A stretch of DNA of 41,212 bases. Source: Candidatus Gastranaerophilales bacterium (GTDB taxonomy: Bacteria; Cyanobacteriota; Vampirovibrionia; Gastranaerophilales; Gastranaerophilaceae). The position numbers were made by a program, and so were the translations under genes. The stretch lies in assembly GCA_017402995.1 (NCBI GenBank), contig JAFQOV010000024.1:1-41212 (forward strand), given 5' to 3'. The first letter of the stretch is position 1, and every line of letters begins with the position of its first letter. Of the stretch, positions 34,012 to 41,212 are shown in pieces. The notes beneath the pieces are model-generated. The model ran no database searches, had not been told where the DNA came from, and saw only the letters and a list, made by a program, of their open reading frames with translations.

Positions 34012-34511
34012 TTTGTCAGTCGAAATTTTGACAAACTTTAAGTCAAATTTTTAAAAATTTTCTGTGCCTAAAATTTCACAAGTGGCGAAAAATACGCATT
34101 TGAGTGCAATAAAAATTTTTGTGGCTAAAATAATTGCTATTACTATATTTGAACCAAATGTCATACCCCCCGACAAAAATCGACACTTTCTTGCCAAACC
34201 GGACTTTTGAAATGCTTATTTTTCGACACTTCCGACCAAAGTATAGCCTTTACAACGAGCGAGTTTTAGCCTAAATTTCCGACCTGTCGATTAATACGCA
34301 AATGGCATGATACATTACAGTTATCTTAAGAGCGATTGCTCCGAGACGCAGTCTGCACAATTAACAACCCATCAAACATAAAAAATTTGCCGCGTCTCAC
34401 TCTGCCGAGAAAAAGTTACCCCGATGGGTAAGTTTTTCGAGAGGGCATAAGCGAAGCGATTGCTCCGAGACGCTTGCCTATACAATTAATTATTATTAAA
34501 CATAAAAAATT
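34012..34511. other. Non-coding region beside tRNA-Phe
   Basis: There is no gene in 500 bases. The left half is AT-rich with scattered cgacactt strings (near 34169 and 34218). The right half contains the tRNA-linked direct repeat and an almost perfect 13-bp hairpin, gaaaaagttaccc/gggtaagtttttc (34409-34437, one mismatch, loop cgat). That hairpin could terminate transcription in either direction. Base composition and repeats suggest an integration scar. Confidence 0.5.
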
Positions 34512-34522
34512 TGCCGCGTCTC
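34332..34522. repeat. Direct repeat carrying the 3' end of tRNA-Phe
   Basis: Two 67-base copies (34332-34398 and 34456-34522) share an identical 18-base left part (gcgattgctccgagacgc) and an identical 25-base right part (34374-34398 and 34498-34522), with a diverged middle of equal length. The right part of the second copy is the last 11 bases of tRNA-Phe including its discriminator, plus its 3' flank. The first copy is therefore a detached tRNA 3' end, as left by tRNA-targeted integration. Confidence 0.75.
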
Positions 34523-34584
34523 GGAATCGAACCAAGGACACAGGGATTTTCAGTCCCTTGCTCTACCAACTGAGCTAACGCGGC
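34512..34584 (-). tRNA. tRNA-Phe (GAA)
   Basis: This is a complete 73-base cloverleaf on the minus strand: acceptor GCCGCGT/ACGCGGC with discriminator A, D-arm TTAGCTCAGTTGGTAGAGC, anticodon loop CTGAAAA with GAA, and T-loop TTCGATT. CCA is not encoded. Partial direct and inverted copies lie on both sides. Confidence 0.95.
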
Positions 34585-34714
34585 AAATCGCCATTTATTT
34601 ATTCAATTTTCACTTTGATTGCTTTTGTTAGCTCAGTTGGTTGAAGTTCTTATCGGCCCCGACAAGCTCGCCTTGGCTAACGTGCGCAAATCGCCATTTA
34701 TTTATTCAATTTTC
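34585..34714. repeat. tRNA-Phe 5'-flank duplication and inverted D-arm remnant
   Basis: A 27-base sequence next to the tRNA 5' end (34585-34611) is repeated exactly at 34688-34714. Before the second copy, ggctaacgtgcgc resembles the tRNA 5' end. In addition gttagctcagttgg (34627-34640) is a perfect 14-base inverted copy of the D-arm at 34566-34579. It looks like a decayed or template-switched tRNA copy, not a functional tRNA. Confidence 0.7.
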
Positions 34715-34750
34715 TTCTTTTATATTACCAAATCAAAGCATATTGTCAAA

Positions 34751-35788
34751 TTAATTTTCAAGCAAAATTTTAATCACTTCACCATCTCTGTGCATTTCAA
34801 TTGCACGTTTTGCATATTTCATATCCATTTTTTTGGTAATTAATTTTTGAATGTCCATTTTACCACTTGAAATCAAATCAAGCGCTTCTCTAAAATATTT
34901 TGGCGTATGATGAAAAGAGCTAATAATATTTACTTCATCATAATGCAACCTTCTTGTGTCCAAGTTAACGCTTGTCCCACTTGCGCAACCACCAAAGAAA
35001 TGTATAGAGCCACCTTTTCTGACTAATCTAAACATTTGCTCCCAAATCTCTGGCAAGCCAACGCACTCGATTGCGACGTCTAGTCCCCTATTTTCTTCAG
35101 TCAAACTCAAAATGAACTCTTCAATATTTTCATGCTTTTTAAGATCAACAATAATATCTGCCCCAGCAAATTCTTGCGCCATTTTAAGCTTCAAAGGGTT
35201 TCTGCCCATTGCAATTACTCTTGCGCCTTTTAATTTTGCCAATTTTGCAAACATCAAACCAATCGGTCCAATTCCAACAATACCAACAGTATCGCCTTTT
35301 TGTATTGGCGTTTTAGCCATGCCATGAACAACATTTGCCAAGGGTTCCGAAAAAGCTGCAGAAGCAAAATCAAGATTATCTGGAATAATCAAAGTGTTTT
35401 TTTCAACAATTCTTTTTGGAACGACAATATATTGCGCATATGCGCCATTTAACAAGTCCAAGTTTTCGCAAAGCTCGAATTCATTTTTCTTACAATGAAA
35501 ACACTCCCCACAAGGTGCAGAATTAGCGCAAACAACCCTATCGCCAATATTCAAATTTTTAACTGCGTCGTCTTTTTGAACAACAACCCCAGAAAACTCA
35601 TGTCCAAAACCAGACGGCGTTTTTTTAATTAAAACAGGGTGTCCACGGCGAAAAGTCTTAACGTCTGTTCCACAAGTTAGCGCAGCTTTTACTTGCACCA
35701 AAATTTCACCCTCTTGAAGTTCTGGGATTTTTATTTCTTCATATCTAATATCATTTGGCGCATAATAGCGCACTGCTTTCATTTTCAT
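34751..35788 (-). CDS. Zinc-dependent alcohol/polyol dehydrogenase
   Basis: This 345-aa medium-chain dehydrogenase has catalytic zinc ligands Cys39 and His63-Glu64 (GHE). The structural zinc set is Cys93, Cys96, Cys99 and Cys107 (CGECFHCKKNEFELC), and the NAD fold has GIGPIG. The sequence is closest in style to threonine/sorbitol dehydrogenases. It overlaps its paralogous neighbour by four bases, so the two dehydrogenases are made together. The substrate cannot be read from sequence. Confidence 0.85.
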   Translation of the reverse strand: MKMKAVRYYAPNDIRYEEIKIPELQEGEILVQVKAALTCGTDVKTFRRGHPVLIKKTPSGFGHEFSGVVVQKDDAVKNLNIGDRVVCANSAPCGECFHCKKNEFELCENLDLLNGAYAQYIVVPKRIVEKNTLIIPDNLDFASAAFSEPLANVVHGMAKTPIQKGDTVGIVGIGPIGLMFAKLAKLKGARVIAMGRNPLKLKMAQEFAGADIIVDLKKHENIEEFILSLTEENRGLDVAIECVGLPEIWEQMFRLVRKGGSIHFFGGCASGTSVNLDTRRLHYDEVNIISSFHHTPKYFREALDLISSGKMDIQKLITKKMDMKYAKRAIEMHRDGEVIKILLEN

Positions 35789-36768
35789 ACTTCGATATAA
35801 GCCTTAAAAATCTTATTATTAAAACTATCATCAACCGCTTTAGATAAATTGTCAAGAGAATAACAAGTTGATAAATTTTCAACATTTACAATTTTTTTGT
35901 TCAATAATTCACAAGACAACTCCATATCAAAAACAGAAGGTGAATAGCTTGAAATTATTGACAATTCGCGATAATAAATTTCATTATTTGAAAAACCAGC
36001 AAGGTCATCTTTGACAGATGAAAATACAATGATTTTTCCGCCATCAATAACATGTTTTAATGCTGTTTCAATTGCGCCTGTTGCGCCTGCAGTTAAAAAT
36101 ACGCAATCATATTTTTTGTTTTCATCAAATGAAAATCCATGTTCATGCGCTAAATCCATTCGCTCAGGTGAAATATCAAACCCATATGCGTCAACTTTAA
36201 AGGCTTTTAGCCCCTTTAACATCAAAAGACCAATTGAACCAAGACCAATCACAAGCGAATTAAATTTTGAATTATCTTGCCCATATTCAAACCCTGCACG
36301 TCGAATTGCTCTTAAGCAACAGGAAAGTGGCTCTAAAAAAGCTTTTTCGTCATCTTTTAAAGCATCATTCATTTTATAAACAGTATATTTTAAATGATTT
36401 TCATCAACAAAAATATATTGAGCAAATCCACAAGGAAAAATATTGGATTTTTTAAAAGTTTTACACATTGAATAAGATTGATTTTTGCAATATTCACATT
36501 CAAAACAAGGATAATGATGACCCAGCGCGACTTTGTCGCCAACTTTAAAGCCTTTAATATCACAATTTATTTCTTCAATTATCCCGACAACTTCATGACC
36601 TAAGATAATATTTTTTTCATTTTCATTGTTTACATGGGCAATTTTAACCAAATCTGACCCGCAAAGCCCACAACCCAAGACTTTGATTATTGCACCATTT
36701 TTATTTAAAACGGGTTTATCAACTTCAATTATTTCAATTTTTTTATTAATTAATTTTGCGCATTTCAT
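35785..36768 (-). CDS. Second zinc-dependent dehydrogenase
   Basis: This 327-aa medium-chain dehydrogenase has Cys36, His58-Glu59, a four-Cys structural zinc site (Cys88, 91, 94, 102) and the nucleotide loop GLGSIG. It is shorter and more diverged than its downstream partner. It starts 24 bases from the divergent Fe-S protein gene. On the minus strand TATAAT lies nine bases before the ATG with no SD, which suggests an almost leaderless transcript. Confidence 0.83.
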   Translation of the reverse strand: MKCAKLINKKIEIIEVDKPVLNKNGAIIKVLGCGLCGSDLVKIAHVNNENEKNIILGHEVVGIIEEINCDIKGFKVGDKVALGHHYPCFECEYCKNQSYSMCKTFKKSNIFPCGFAQYIFVDENHLKYTVYKMNDALKDDEKAFLEPLSCCLRAIRRAGFEYGQDNSKFNSLVIGLGSIGLLMLKGLKAFKVDAYGFDISPERMDLAHEHGFSFDENKKYDCVFLTAGATGAIETALKHVIDGGKIIVFSSVKDDLAGFSNNEIYYRELSIISSYSPSVFDMELSCELLNKKIVNVENLSTCYSLDNLSKAVDDSFNNKIFKAYIEV

Positions 36769-36777
36769 AACTTTTAA

Positions 36778-36785
36778 ATTATACT
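36778..36785. promoter_or_regulatory. Overlapping divergent -10 boxes
   Basis: Plus strand: TATACT at 36780-36785, seven bases before ATG 36793. Minus strand: TATAAT at 36783-36778, nine bases before the ATG at 36768. The two boxes share four bases. Neither gene has a Shine-Dalgarno, so both transcripts would begin at or within a few bases of the start codon, and polymerase binding should be mutually exclusive. Confidence 0.5.
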
Positions 36786-36792
36786 ATAAATT

Positions 36793-37830
36793 ATGCTAGA
36801 TGAAGAGATTAAAAAAAGTTTAAAAAAATGTTCTCGTTGCGCGCTTTGTAGCGCTAATTGTCCGATATATGACATTAAAAAAGACGAAAACAATACTTCT
36901 CGCGGGCTAATTTGCAAACTTTTAGGATATGAAAAAGAAGAGTTATCTTTAAAAGAAATTAAAAAAGACTTAAAAATTTGTTTGAATTGTTCAAAATGTC
37001 GAGAAAATTGCCCCGCAAAAATTGATACAATCGGAATTTTTGCCTATAAAAATGCAAATTTTTTCCCAAGCAAAATTAACCAAAAACTCTTTTTAAATCT
37101 CAAGCTTTTGCCAATAAAACTTCTTTATTTTTTAAACTTTTTTAAACCAAAAAAGAAAAATAAACTCCAATCAAATGTTATCTATTTTAAAGGCTGCATT
37201 GCAAAAGCACAGCACAAAACAACCTATTTAGATAGTTTATTTTACACTCCAGATTTTTCTTGTTGCGGTTTGCCATATTTAACAAGTGGAGATATGGCGC
37301 AATATCAAAAATCAAAAGAAAAAAATATTGATTTAATTAAAAATTCTCAACTTGTAATTTTTGATTGCGCAAGCTGTAAAAGCGCAGTTGAAGAGTATTT
37401 TGATGAAAAAGAACAAGAAAAATTTATATTTTTCACAGATTTAATTAAAAACAAAAAATTAAAATTGAAAGAAAATTCAAAATATAAAAATAAAACAATA
37501 ACTTTTCACAAACCTTGTCATATGACAAAAAAAGATTTTGAAACAATTGAAAATATTTTATCTTCAATTGATGAAATTAACTATAAAAAACTTGAAAATC
37601 CTGATTCTTGTTGCGGTTTTGGCGGAAGTTATTTTATTTTCCACCCAATAATTTCATCTTTAATCGCGCTAAAAAAAGCAAAAACAATCAAAAAAACATC
37701 AGCTGTTTTAATCTTAAGCGCATGTCCAAGTTGCGTCTTGGGGTTAAGATATGGGCAATTGATATCTTTTAATTTTAAAAAGACACTAGAGCTCAGAGAT
37801 TTTATTAATCAAGAAATCGTTATAGGCTGA
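36793..37830 (+). CDS. Two-[4Fe-4S] CCG-domain oxidoreductase subunit
   Basis: This is a 345-aa protein. Two ferredoxin-like clusters are at Cys13/16/19/23 and Cys63/66/69/73. Two cysteine-rich CCG boxes follow: SCCGLPYLTSGD (about 155-166) and DSCCGFGGSYF (about 272-282). This is the layout of GlpC, GlcF or LutA-type subunits, which pass electrons from a flavin dehydrogenase to quinone or another acceptor. No flavin subunit is adjacent. The divergent dehydrogenase pair hints at one oxidation pathway. The end overlaps the convergent permease gene by 11 bases. Confidence 0.83.
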   Translation: MLDEEIKKSLKKCSRCALCSANCPIYDIKKDENNTSRGLICKLLGYEKEELSLKEIKKDLKICLNCSKCRENCPAKIDTIGIFAYKNANFFPSKINQKLFLNLKLLPIKLLYFLNFFKPKKKNKLQSNVIYFKGCIAKAQHKTTYLDSLFYTPDFSCCGLPYLTSGDMAQYQKSKEKNIDLIKNSQLVIFDCASCKSAVEEYFDEKEQEKFIFFTDLIKNKKLKLKENSKYKNKTITFHKPCHMTKKDFETIENILSSIDEINYKKLENPDSCCGFGGSYFIFHPIISSLIALKKAKTIKKTSAVLILSACPSCVLGLRYGQLISFNFKKTLELRDFINQEIVIG

Positions 37831-38815
37831 TATAGTGCTTGATAAGTTCAAAAATCTTTTCGTAATTATTTAATACAAACACAACAATGATTGAAACAAA
37901 AAGCCCGATTATTGCTTTTGTAATGTCTTTGATTAAGTGTTTATATACTTTTTTCTCTGTAATAAAGCGCAATCTGTTATATAGTGCGATTTCACGACCT
38001 GCTAAAACTCCCAAAAATACCCAAGTGGTAGACATTGGAATATTATTTACAGTTTGGAAATAAATCAAAATACAAGCATAAACGCAATCGATAATCGTCG
38101 CAGAACGCGGGTCTTGGGTGTTTGTTTTTAATTTAACAATATTTTGAATTTCGCCACCACGATTATAACAAAGAATATATAACAAACCAGCAAAAATAGA
38201 TAAACTTAAAATCATTTGCCATAAAGAAAGTTGTCTTGGAAGATAAACAAACAAAACTGCTCCGTCTTGCAAAAGCCATGCACTCCACAAAAACGCAGTT
38301 GAAAGCCATTTTGCAACAATCCAAGGAGTTGAAATTGGCTTGTTTTTCATATATAAGAATATTTTTTCAACTTTTCTTGCAATAATAAAATATAAAATTA
38401 AAGAAGAAATTAACGCTAAAATATATCCAACGAAAGATTTTGCGACCATTAAGCCAATAACTTTTGGCGCAGAAAATACGCTAATGATTAAAAATGCAGT
38501 CGCAACAGGAACGCCTTTTTTAGTCAAATATAATAATACTACTGGTGGAAGAACGTGCCACCAATAGAAAACTTGCGCATGTGGAACTCTATCCAAACGC
38601 CCAAATGCCATATCGCCATCATTAATTATCCAACCAGCAACAAATGTAATTACCATTACAGCGCTGACATAAAGCCAAATTTGCCAAACAGGGCGATTTT
38701 TTGTTGTATTCAAAAATGTGCCAAGTGTTTGAATGGCATCATTTGAAACGCAAGCGTAAAGGGATAATAAAAACCCTGTAATCATAAATATGTTGCTTGC
38801 TGTTGTTTCTATCAT
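37820..38815 (-). CDS. PiT-like permease (probable phosphate transporter)
   Basis: This 331-aa protein has about nine or ten hydrophobic helices. Two internally similar boxes, SNDAIQTLGTFL near residue 24 and PMSTTWVFLGVLAGREIAL near 258, resemble the repeated signature of PiT-family inorganic phosphate transporters (GANDxxNxxG and PVSTTH). The length is shorter than classical PiT. I call the family with moderate confidence; the ion carried is inferred. It starts 16 bases after the yebC stop, in the same direction. Confidence 0.65.
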   Translation of the reverse strand: MIETTASNIFMITGFLLSLYACVSNDAIQTLGTFLNTTKNRPVWQIWLYVSAVMVITFVAGWIINDGDMAFGRLDRVPHAQVFYWWHVLPPVVLLYLTKKGVPVATAFLIISVFSAPKVIGLMVAKSFVGYILALISSLILYFIIARKVEKIFLYMKNKPISTPWIVAKWLSTAFLWSAWLLQDGAVLFVYLPRQLSLWQMILSLSIFAGLLYILCYNRGGEIQNIVKLKTNTQDPRSATIIDCVYACILIYFQTVNNIPMSTTWVFLGVLAGREIALYNRLRFITEKKVYKHLIKDITKAIIGLFVSIIVVFVLNNYEKIFELIKHYISL

Positions 38816-38831
38816 ACTTCCTCAACTCATA

Positions 38832-39626
38832 TTATACATCAAGTTGGTTCATTATGTCATCACTTGCTTCAAAATTTGAGTAAACATTTTGAACGTCGTC
38901 GTGCTCATCAAGTTTTTCAAGTAAAAGAACAATTTTTTTAGCAATTGCTGGGTCTGTAATTTCACAAGAATTTGAAGGAATTCTTGTTAAGTCAGCGCTT
39001 TTATATTTATAGCCAAGTTTTTCTAAACCTTCAACAGTAGCTTGGAAATTTTCAACAGATGTTTTGATTTTATAGTCGTTTTCATCTTCATCTTCCCAAA
39101 CGTCCATTGGGTCAAATTCCATTGAATCTTCAAAAAGTTGGTCAAAATCAAACATTTTAACTTCTTCTTTTGAGCGCTTGTCTGCTTCTTGCGGTTTATC
39201 GATTGCAATTAAGCCACATGGTTCAAAAATCCAACCCACGCAACCATTTTCGCCAAGGTTACCGCCAAATTTTGTAAAATAGCTTCTAATATCGCCAGCA
39301 GAACGGTTTCTATTATCTGTTGCAGCTTCGATAAAAATAGCAACACCGCCAGCACCATATCCTTCGTAGGTGATTTCTTCGTAATTATCGCCTTGCAAAT
39401 TGCCAGCGCCTTTGTCGATTGCGCGTTTGATTGTGTCGTTTGGCAATCCGCCAGCTTTTGCTTTTTCAACAGCAGTTCTTAAACGAAAGTTGCCGTTGAT
39501 ATCTGCACCGCCAATTTTTGCCGCGATAATAATTTCACGAGAAAATTTTGCAAAGCTAACGCCACGAGCAGCGTCTGTTTTTGCTTTTTTATGTTTAATA
39601 TTTGCCCACTTAGAGTGTCCTGACAT
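38832..39626 (-). CDS. yebC: YebC/PmpR-family (TACO1) protein
   Basis: This is a 264-aa protein. The N-terminus MSGHSKWANIKHKKAKTDA and the GGLPNDTIKRAIDKGAG box define the family, whose members act as DNA-binding regulators or as translation factors helping ribosomes through proline-rich stretches. An acidic insertion (about 160-190, with MDVWEDEDEND) makes it slightly longer than most. AAGGA lies upstream of the ATG. The PiT-like gene follows. Confidence 0.92.
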   Translation of the reverse strand: MSGHSKWANIKHKKAKTDAARGVSFAKFSREIIIAAKIGGADINGNFRLRTAVEKAKAGGLPNDTIKRAIDKGAGNLQGDNYEEITYEGYGAGGVAIFIEAATDNRNRSAGDIRSYFTKFGGNLGENGCVGWIFEPCGLIAIDKPQEADKRSKEEVKMFDFDQLFEDSMEFDPMDVWEDEDENDYKIKTSVENFQATVEGLEKLGYKYKSADLTRIPSNSCEITDPAIAKKIVLLLEKLDEHDDVQNVYSNFEASDDIMNQLDV

Positions 39627-39668
39627 AATTATTCCTTTTTTAAAACTTTTATGTAATAATTAAATCAT

Positions 39669-40139
39669 ATGAATAATGAATTATCAAGAATTGACTACAT
39701 ACGCGAACTTATAGAAGATTGCAGGTATGATGATGCAATGGAAATGTTGCAAATTGCATGCGAAGATGAACCTGAAAATATCGATTACAATTACGAATTA
39801 GCCCGCATTTTTATGGAAATGGGTAATTACGCAAGCGCAATTTCTAATTTAGAATTAGTTGTTGAAAAAACGAGAAACCCATTGCTTTATTACATGCTTG
39901 GCGAAGCATATCAAGCAGATGAACAAATAGACAGGGCTATTGGCGCGTTTTTAAAAGCAATAATGCTAAATGAAAAATTGGCATTGGCATATAAAAAACT
40001 CGGAACTCTATTTTTAGGCAGAAACGATAAAATATCTGCAATTGAATATTTTGAAGACTATCTTGAATTAGATATACCGGAAGAAGAAAAAGTTCAGGTA
40101 CGAAAAATTTTAGATAGGATTAAAGATGAGAAAAATTGA
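39669..40139 (+). CDS. TPR-repeat protein
   Basis: This 156-aa protein is almost wholly tetratricopeptide repeats (about 20-53, 54-87, 88-121, 122-152; e.g. PLLYYMLGEAYQADEQIDRAIGAFLKAI). It is a protein-protein interaction scaffold with unknown partner. No SD precedes the ATG; TAATAAT ends nine bases before it, again suggesting a very short leader. It overlaps the glutaredoxin start by 14 bases. Confidence 0.78.
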   Translation: MNNELSRIDYIRELIEDCRYDDAMEMLQIACEDEPENIDYNYELARIFMEMGNYASAISNLELVVEKTRNPLLYYMLGEAYQADEQIDRAIGAFLKAIMLNEKLALAYKKLGTLFLGRNDKISAIEYFEDYLELDIPEEEKVQVRKILDRIKDEKN

Positions 40140-40380
40140 AATTTACACCCTTGATTATTGCCCATATTGCCAAAAGGCAAAGTTCTTTTTTGACGAGCAC
40201 AATATTGAATACACAGAAATCCCTTGCGAAGACAAGGAAGACGAAGCACGCGAAGAATTGACAAAAAAATGGAACTTGAAATCTTTGGCGACTTTTCCGC
40301 AAATCATTATTGATGGGGAAAATATCGGTGGATATAGCGATTTAATTGCAAAATATAATAATAAAGAAATTAGTTTTTAG
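40126..40380 (+). CDS. Glutaredoxin
   Basis: This 84-aa thioredoxin-fold dithiol oxidoreductase has the active site CPYC (12-15), the cis-proline TFPQI and the glutathione-binding GGYSDL. It reduces disulfides using glutathione or an alternative thiol. AGGA within the TPR gene serves as ribosome site, and the overlap implies coupled translation. Confidence 0.9.
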   Translation: MRKIEIYTLDYCPYCQKAKFFFDEHNIEYTEIPCEDKEDEAREELTKKWNLKSLATFPQIIIDGENIGGYSDLIAKYNNKEISF

Positions 40381-40451
40381 TTTTTTGCTTGTAATTTTTG
40401 ATTTTGTTGATAGAATTGAATTGTAAGAATTCACAGCGTTAGTGCACACAT

Positions 40452-40523
<72 letters not shown>

Positions 40524-40527
40524 AATT

Positions 40528-40552
40528 AAAACCTCCTTAGTGGAGGTTTTTT
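40528..40552 (+). terminator. Terminator after the tRNA
   Basis: aaaacctcc/ggaggtttt (40528-40536 with 40542-40550), loop ttagt, then further T. It lies four bases past the tRNA end. Confidence 0.9.
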
Positions 40553-40925
40553 GTTGAGGGATTCTTACTCATTGTCTTGCAGGGTGAGTATAACCTAACA
40601 GGACTTTTGTGATGGGAGTTTTGTAGAGAAAGTGCCGAGTTTAGGGCAAATGAGGCTAATATATAGTGTTGATATCTGAGGGACAATTTTTGCACTTTCA
40701 TCCCTTTTCTTGCACTATTTTGCACTCATATTTTGTTTTTTTGTCTTTAAACTTGGCTTGAAGTCTTGATATATTTGAATATTACCCTGTGCAATTTTGT
40801 GCAACAAAGTGCAAAAATATTTTATCTTTTAGTTTGATATGTGTCGAAATGTCTCTGAGATTGAGATGCAACAGTTGACTTCTGCCAAGACAAGAGTGAT
40901 GAATGTGTCATAAGGATTTTAAATT
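40553..40925. other. Control region upstream of the transposase gene
   Basis: No gene in 373 bases. It contains the 23-base motif shared with 30128-30150 (here 40571-40593), the six-hexamer array, and TTGACT near 40875 as a possible -35. The left end of a Mu-type element probably lies in here, soon after the tRNA terminator, but I cannot fix its first base. Confidence 0.5.
40686..40818. repeat. Phased TTGCAC / GTGCAA array
   Basis: TTGCAC occurs at 40690, 40710 and 40720. Its reverse complement GTGCAA occurs at 40789, 40799 and 40809. Spacings are 20, 10 and 10, 10 bases. The outermost sites extend to a perfect 13-base inverted repeat (attttt gcacttt 40686-40698 with 40806-40818). The helical phasing suggests a cooperative protein-binding array: repressor operators, transposase end sites or iterons. 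Confidence 0.75.
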
Positions 40926-41212
40926 ATGACAAACTTCACACCAGAAAAATCAAAACAAATAGCACTAGCAAGATTAGATATAATTCATAAATGGCTTGAG
41001 TTTAGGAAGAAATCTCAAAACAAACTTCAAACGGATTATGATTTTGTTAAATTACATAATACTTCAAATTCTCATCTGTTTGAAATTTTAGGTAAAATCT
41101 CTCGTGGAAGTTTACATCGCTGGCATTCAATGCTTAATGAAACAGAAGATTATACAAAACTTTTACCTCAATACAAATATGCAACTGTACGAGAATATCG
41201 TACAGTTCTTAA
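40926..41212 (+). CDS. Mu-type transposase, N-terminal part (cut by window end)
   Basis: The frame is open to the last base (at least 95 codons). AAGGA is nine bases before the ATG. The text MTNFTPEKSKQIALARLDII, then a helix with WLEFRKKSQ, then GKISRGSLHRWHSML and LLPQYKYA, resembles the N-terminal DNA-binding helix-turn-helix part of Mu-like (MuA/rve) transposases. The catalytic DDE domain would lie beyond the window. The tRNA, the terminator and the phased array just upstream agree with the left end of a transposable phage or transposon. Confidence 0.6.
   Translation, partial: MTNFTPEKSKQIALARLDIIHKWLEFRKKSQNKLQTDYDFVKLHNTSNSHLFEILGKISRGSLHRWHSMLNETEDYTKLLPQYKYATVREYRTVL

Noticed and set aside
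34619-34843. 74-aa plus-strand frame
   Set aside because: It is made from the inverted tRNA D-arm remnant and the antisense end of a dehydrogenase gene.
40874-40900. TTGACT with a possible -10 before the transposase gene
   Set aside because: No convincing -10 hexamer at 16-18 bases; not listed as a promoter.

Overview
The window is AT-rich, gene-dense bacterial DNA. It has Gram-negative envelope traits: a TolC-type outer-membrane protein, an SLH-domain protein and type IV-like prepilin sequences. Several genes have a cyanobacterial-relative flavour. My best guess is a non-photosynthetic, gut-type cyanobacterial relative (Gastranaerophilales / Vampirovibrionia, 'Melainabacteria'). This comes from recognising protein families and style, not from a marker-gene search. 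No rRNA and no CRISPR array are present.

Layout. 1-1353: hairpin-rich leader and a promoter with a 13-A spacer, then a prepilin fused to a phage tail-collar domain and a small secreted protein. 1371-1708: a cluster of palindromic dispersed repeats and a terminator. 1726-4433 (-): SLH-domain envelope protein and a membrane-anchored class A beta-lactamase-like protein. 4550-6189: GGDEF protein overlapping hisF. 6254-12095: a five-gene export operon (TolC, membrane-fusion protein, double-NBD ATPase, two ABC-2 permeases). 17772-12096 (-): metG, ruvC, a membrane protein, mtnA, a polytopic membrane protein and infC, which starts at ATT. 17818-19860: two divergent genes of unknown function, one with a very strong ribosome binding site. 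19917-20909 (-): Gfo/Idh/MocA oxidoreductase. 21021-25943: a tight operon of a WecG/TagA/CpsF glycosyltransferase, split transketolase, ftsE, ftsX and an HDOD protein. 28910-25944 (-): a LysM-like protein and a 768-residue protein with four repeated modules.

The accessory part runs from about 29081 to 34714. It holds an HNH-type protein, a two-gene restriction-modification-like cassette (an 823-aa fused nuclease/N6-adenine methyltransferase plus a 224-aa partner), a small orphan gene and a rearranged tRNA-Phe locus with direct and inverted partial copies of the tRNA. Two zinc alcohol dehydrogenases and a divergent two-cluster Fe-S oxidoreductase subunit follow (34751-37830), then a PiT-like permease, yebC, a TPR protein and a glutaredoxin. 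After a CAT-anticodon tRNA, the right edge enters what looks like a Mu-type transposable element. Its truncated transposase gene is preceded by six copies of one hexamer, three in each orientation, spaced by 10 or 20 bp.

The most notable items are: the ATT start of infC; the homopolymeric promoter spacer before the prepilin/tail-collar gene; the phased TTGCAC/GTGCAA array; the nuclease/methylase cassette beside the scrambled tRNA-Phe; the paired LysM and modular repeat proteins; and several genes with no Shine-Dalgarno sequence whose -10 box sits directly before the start codon.
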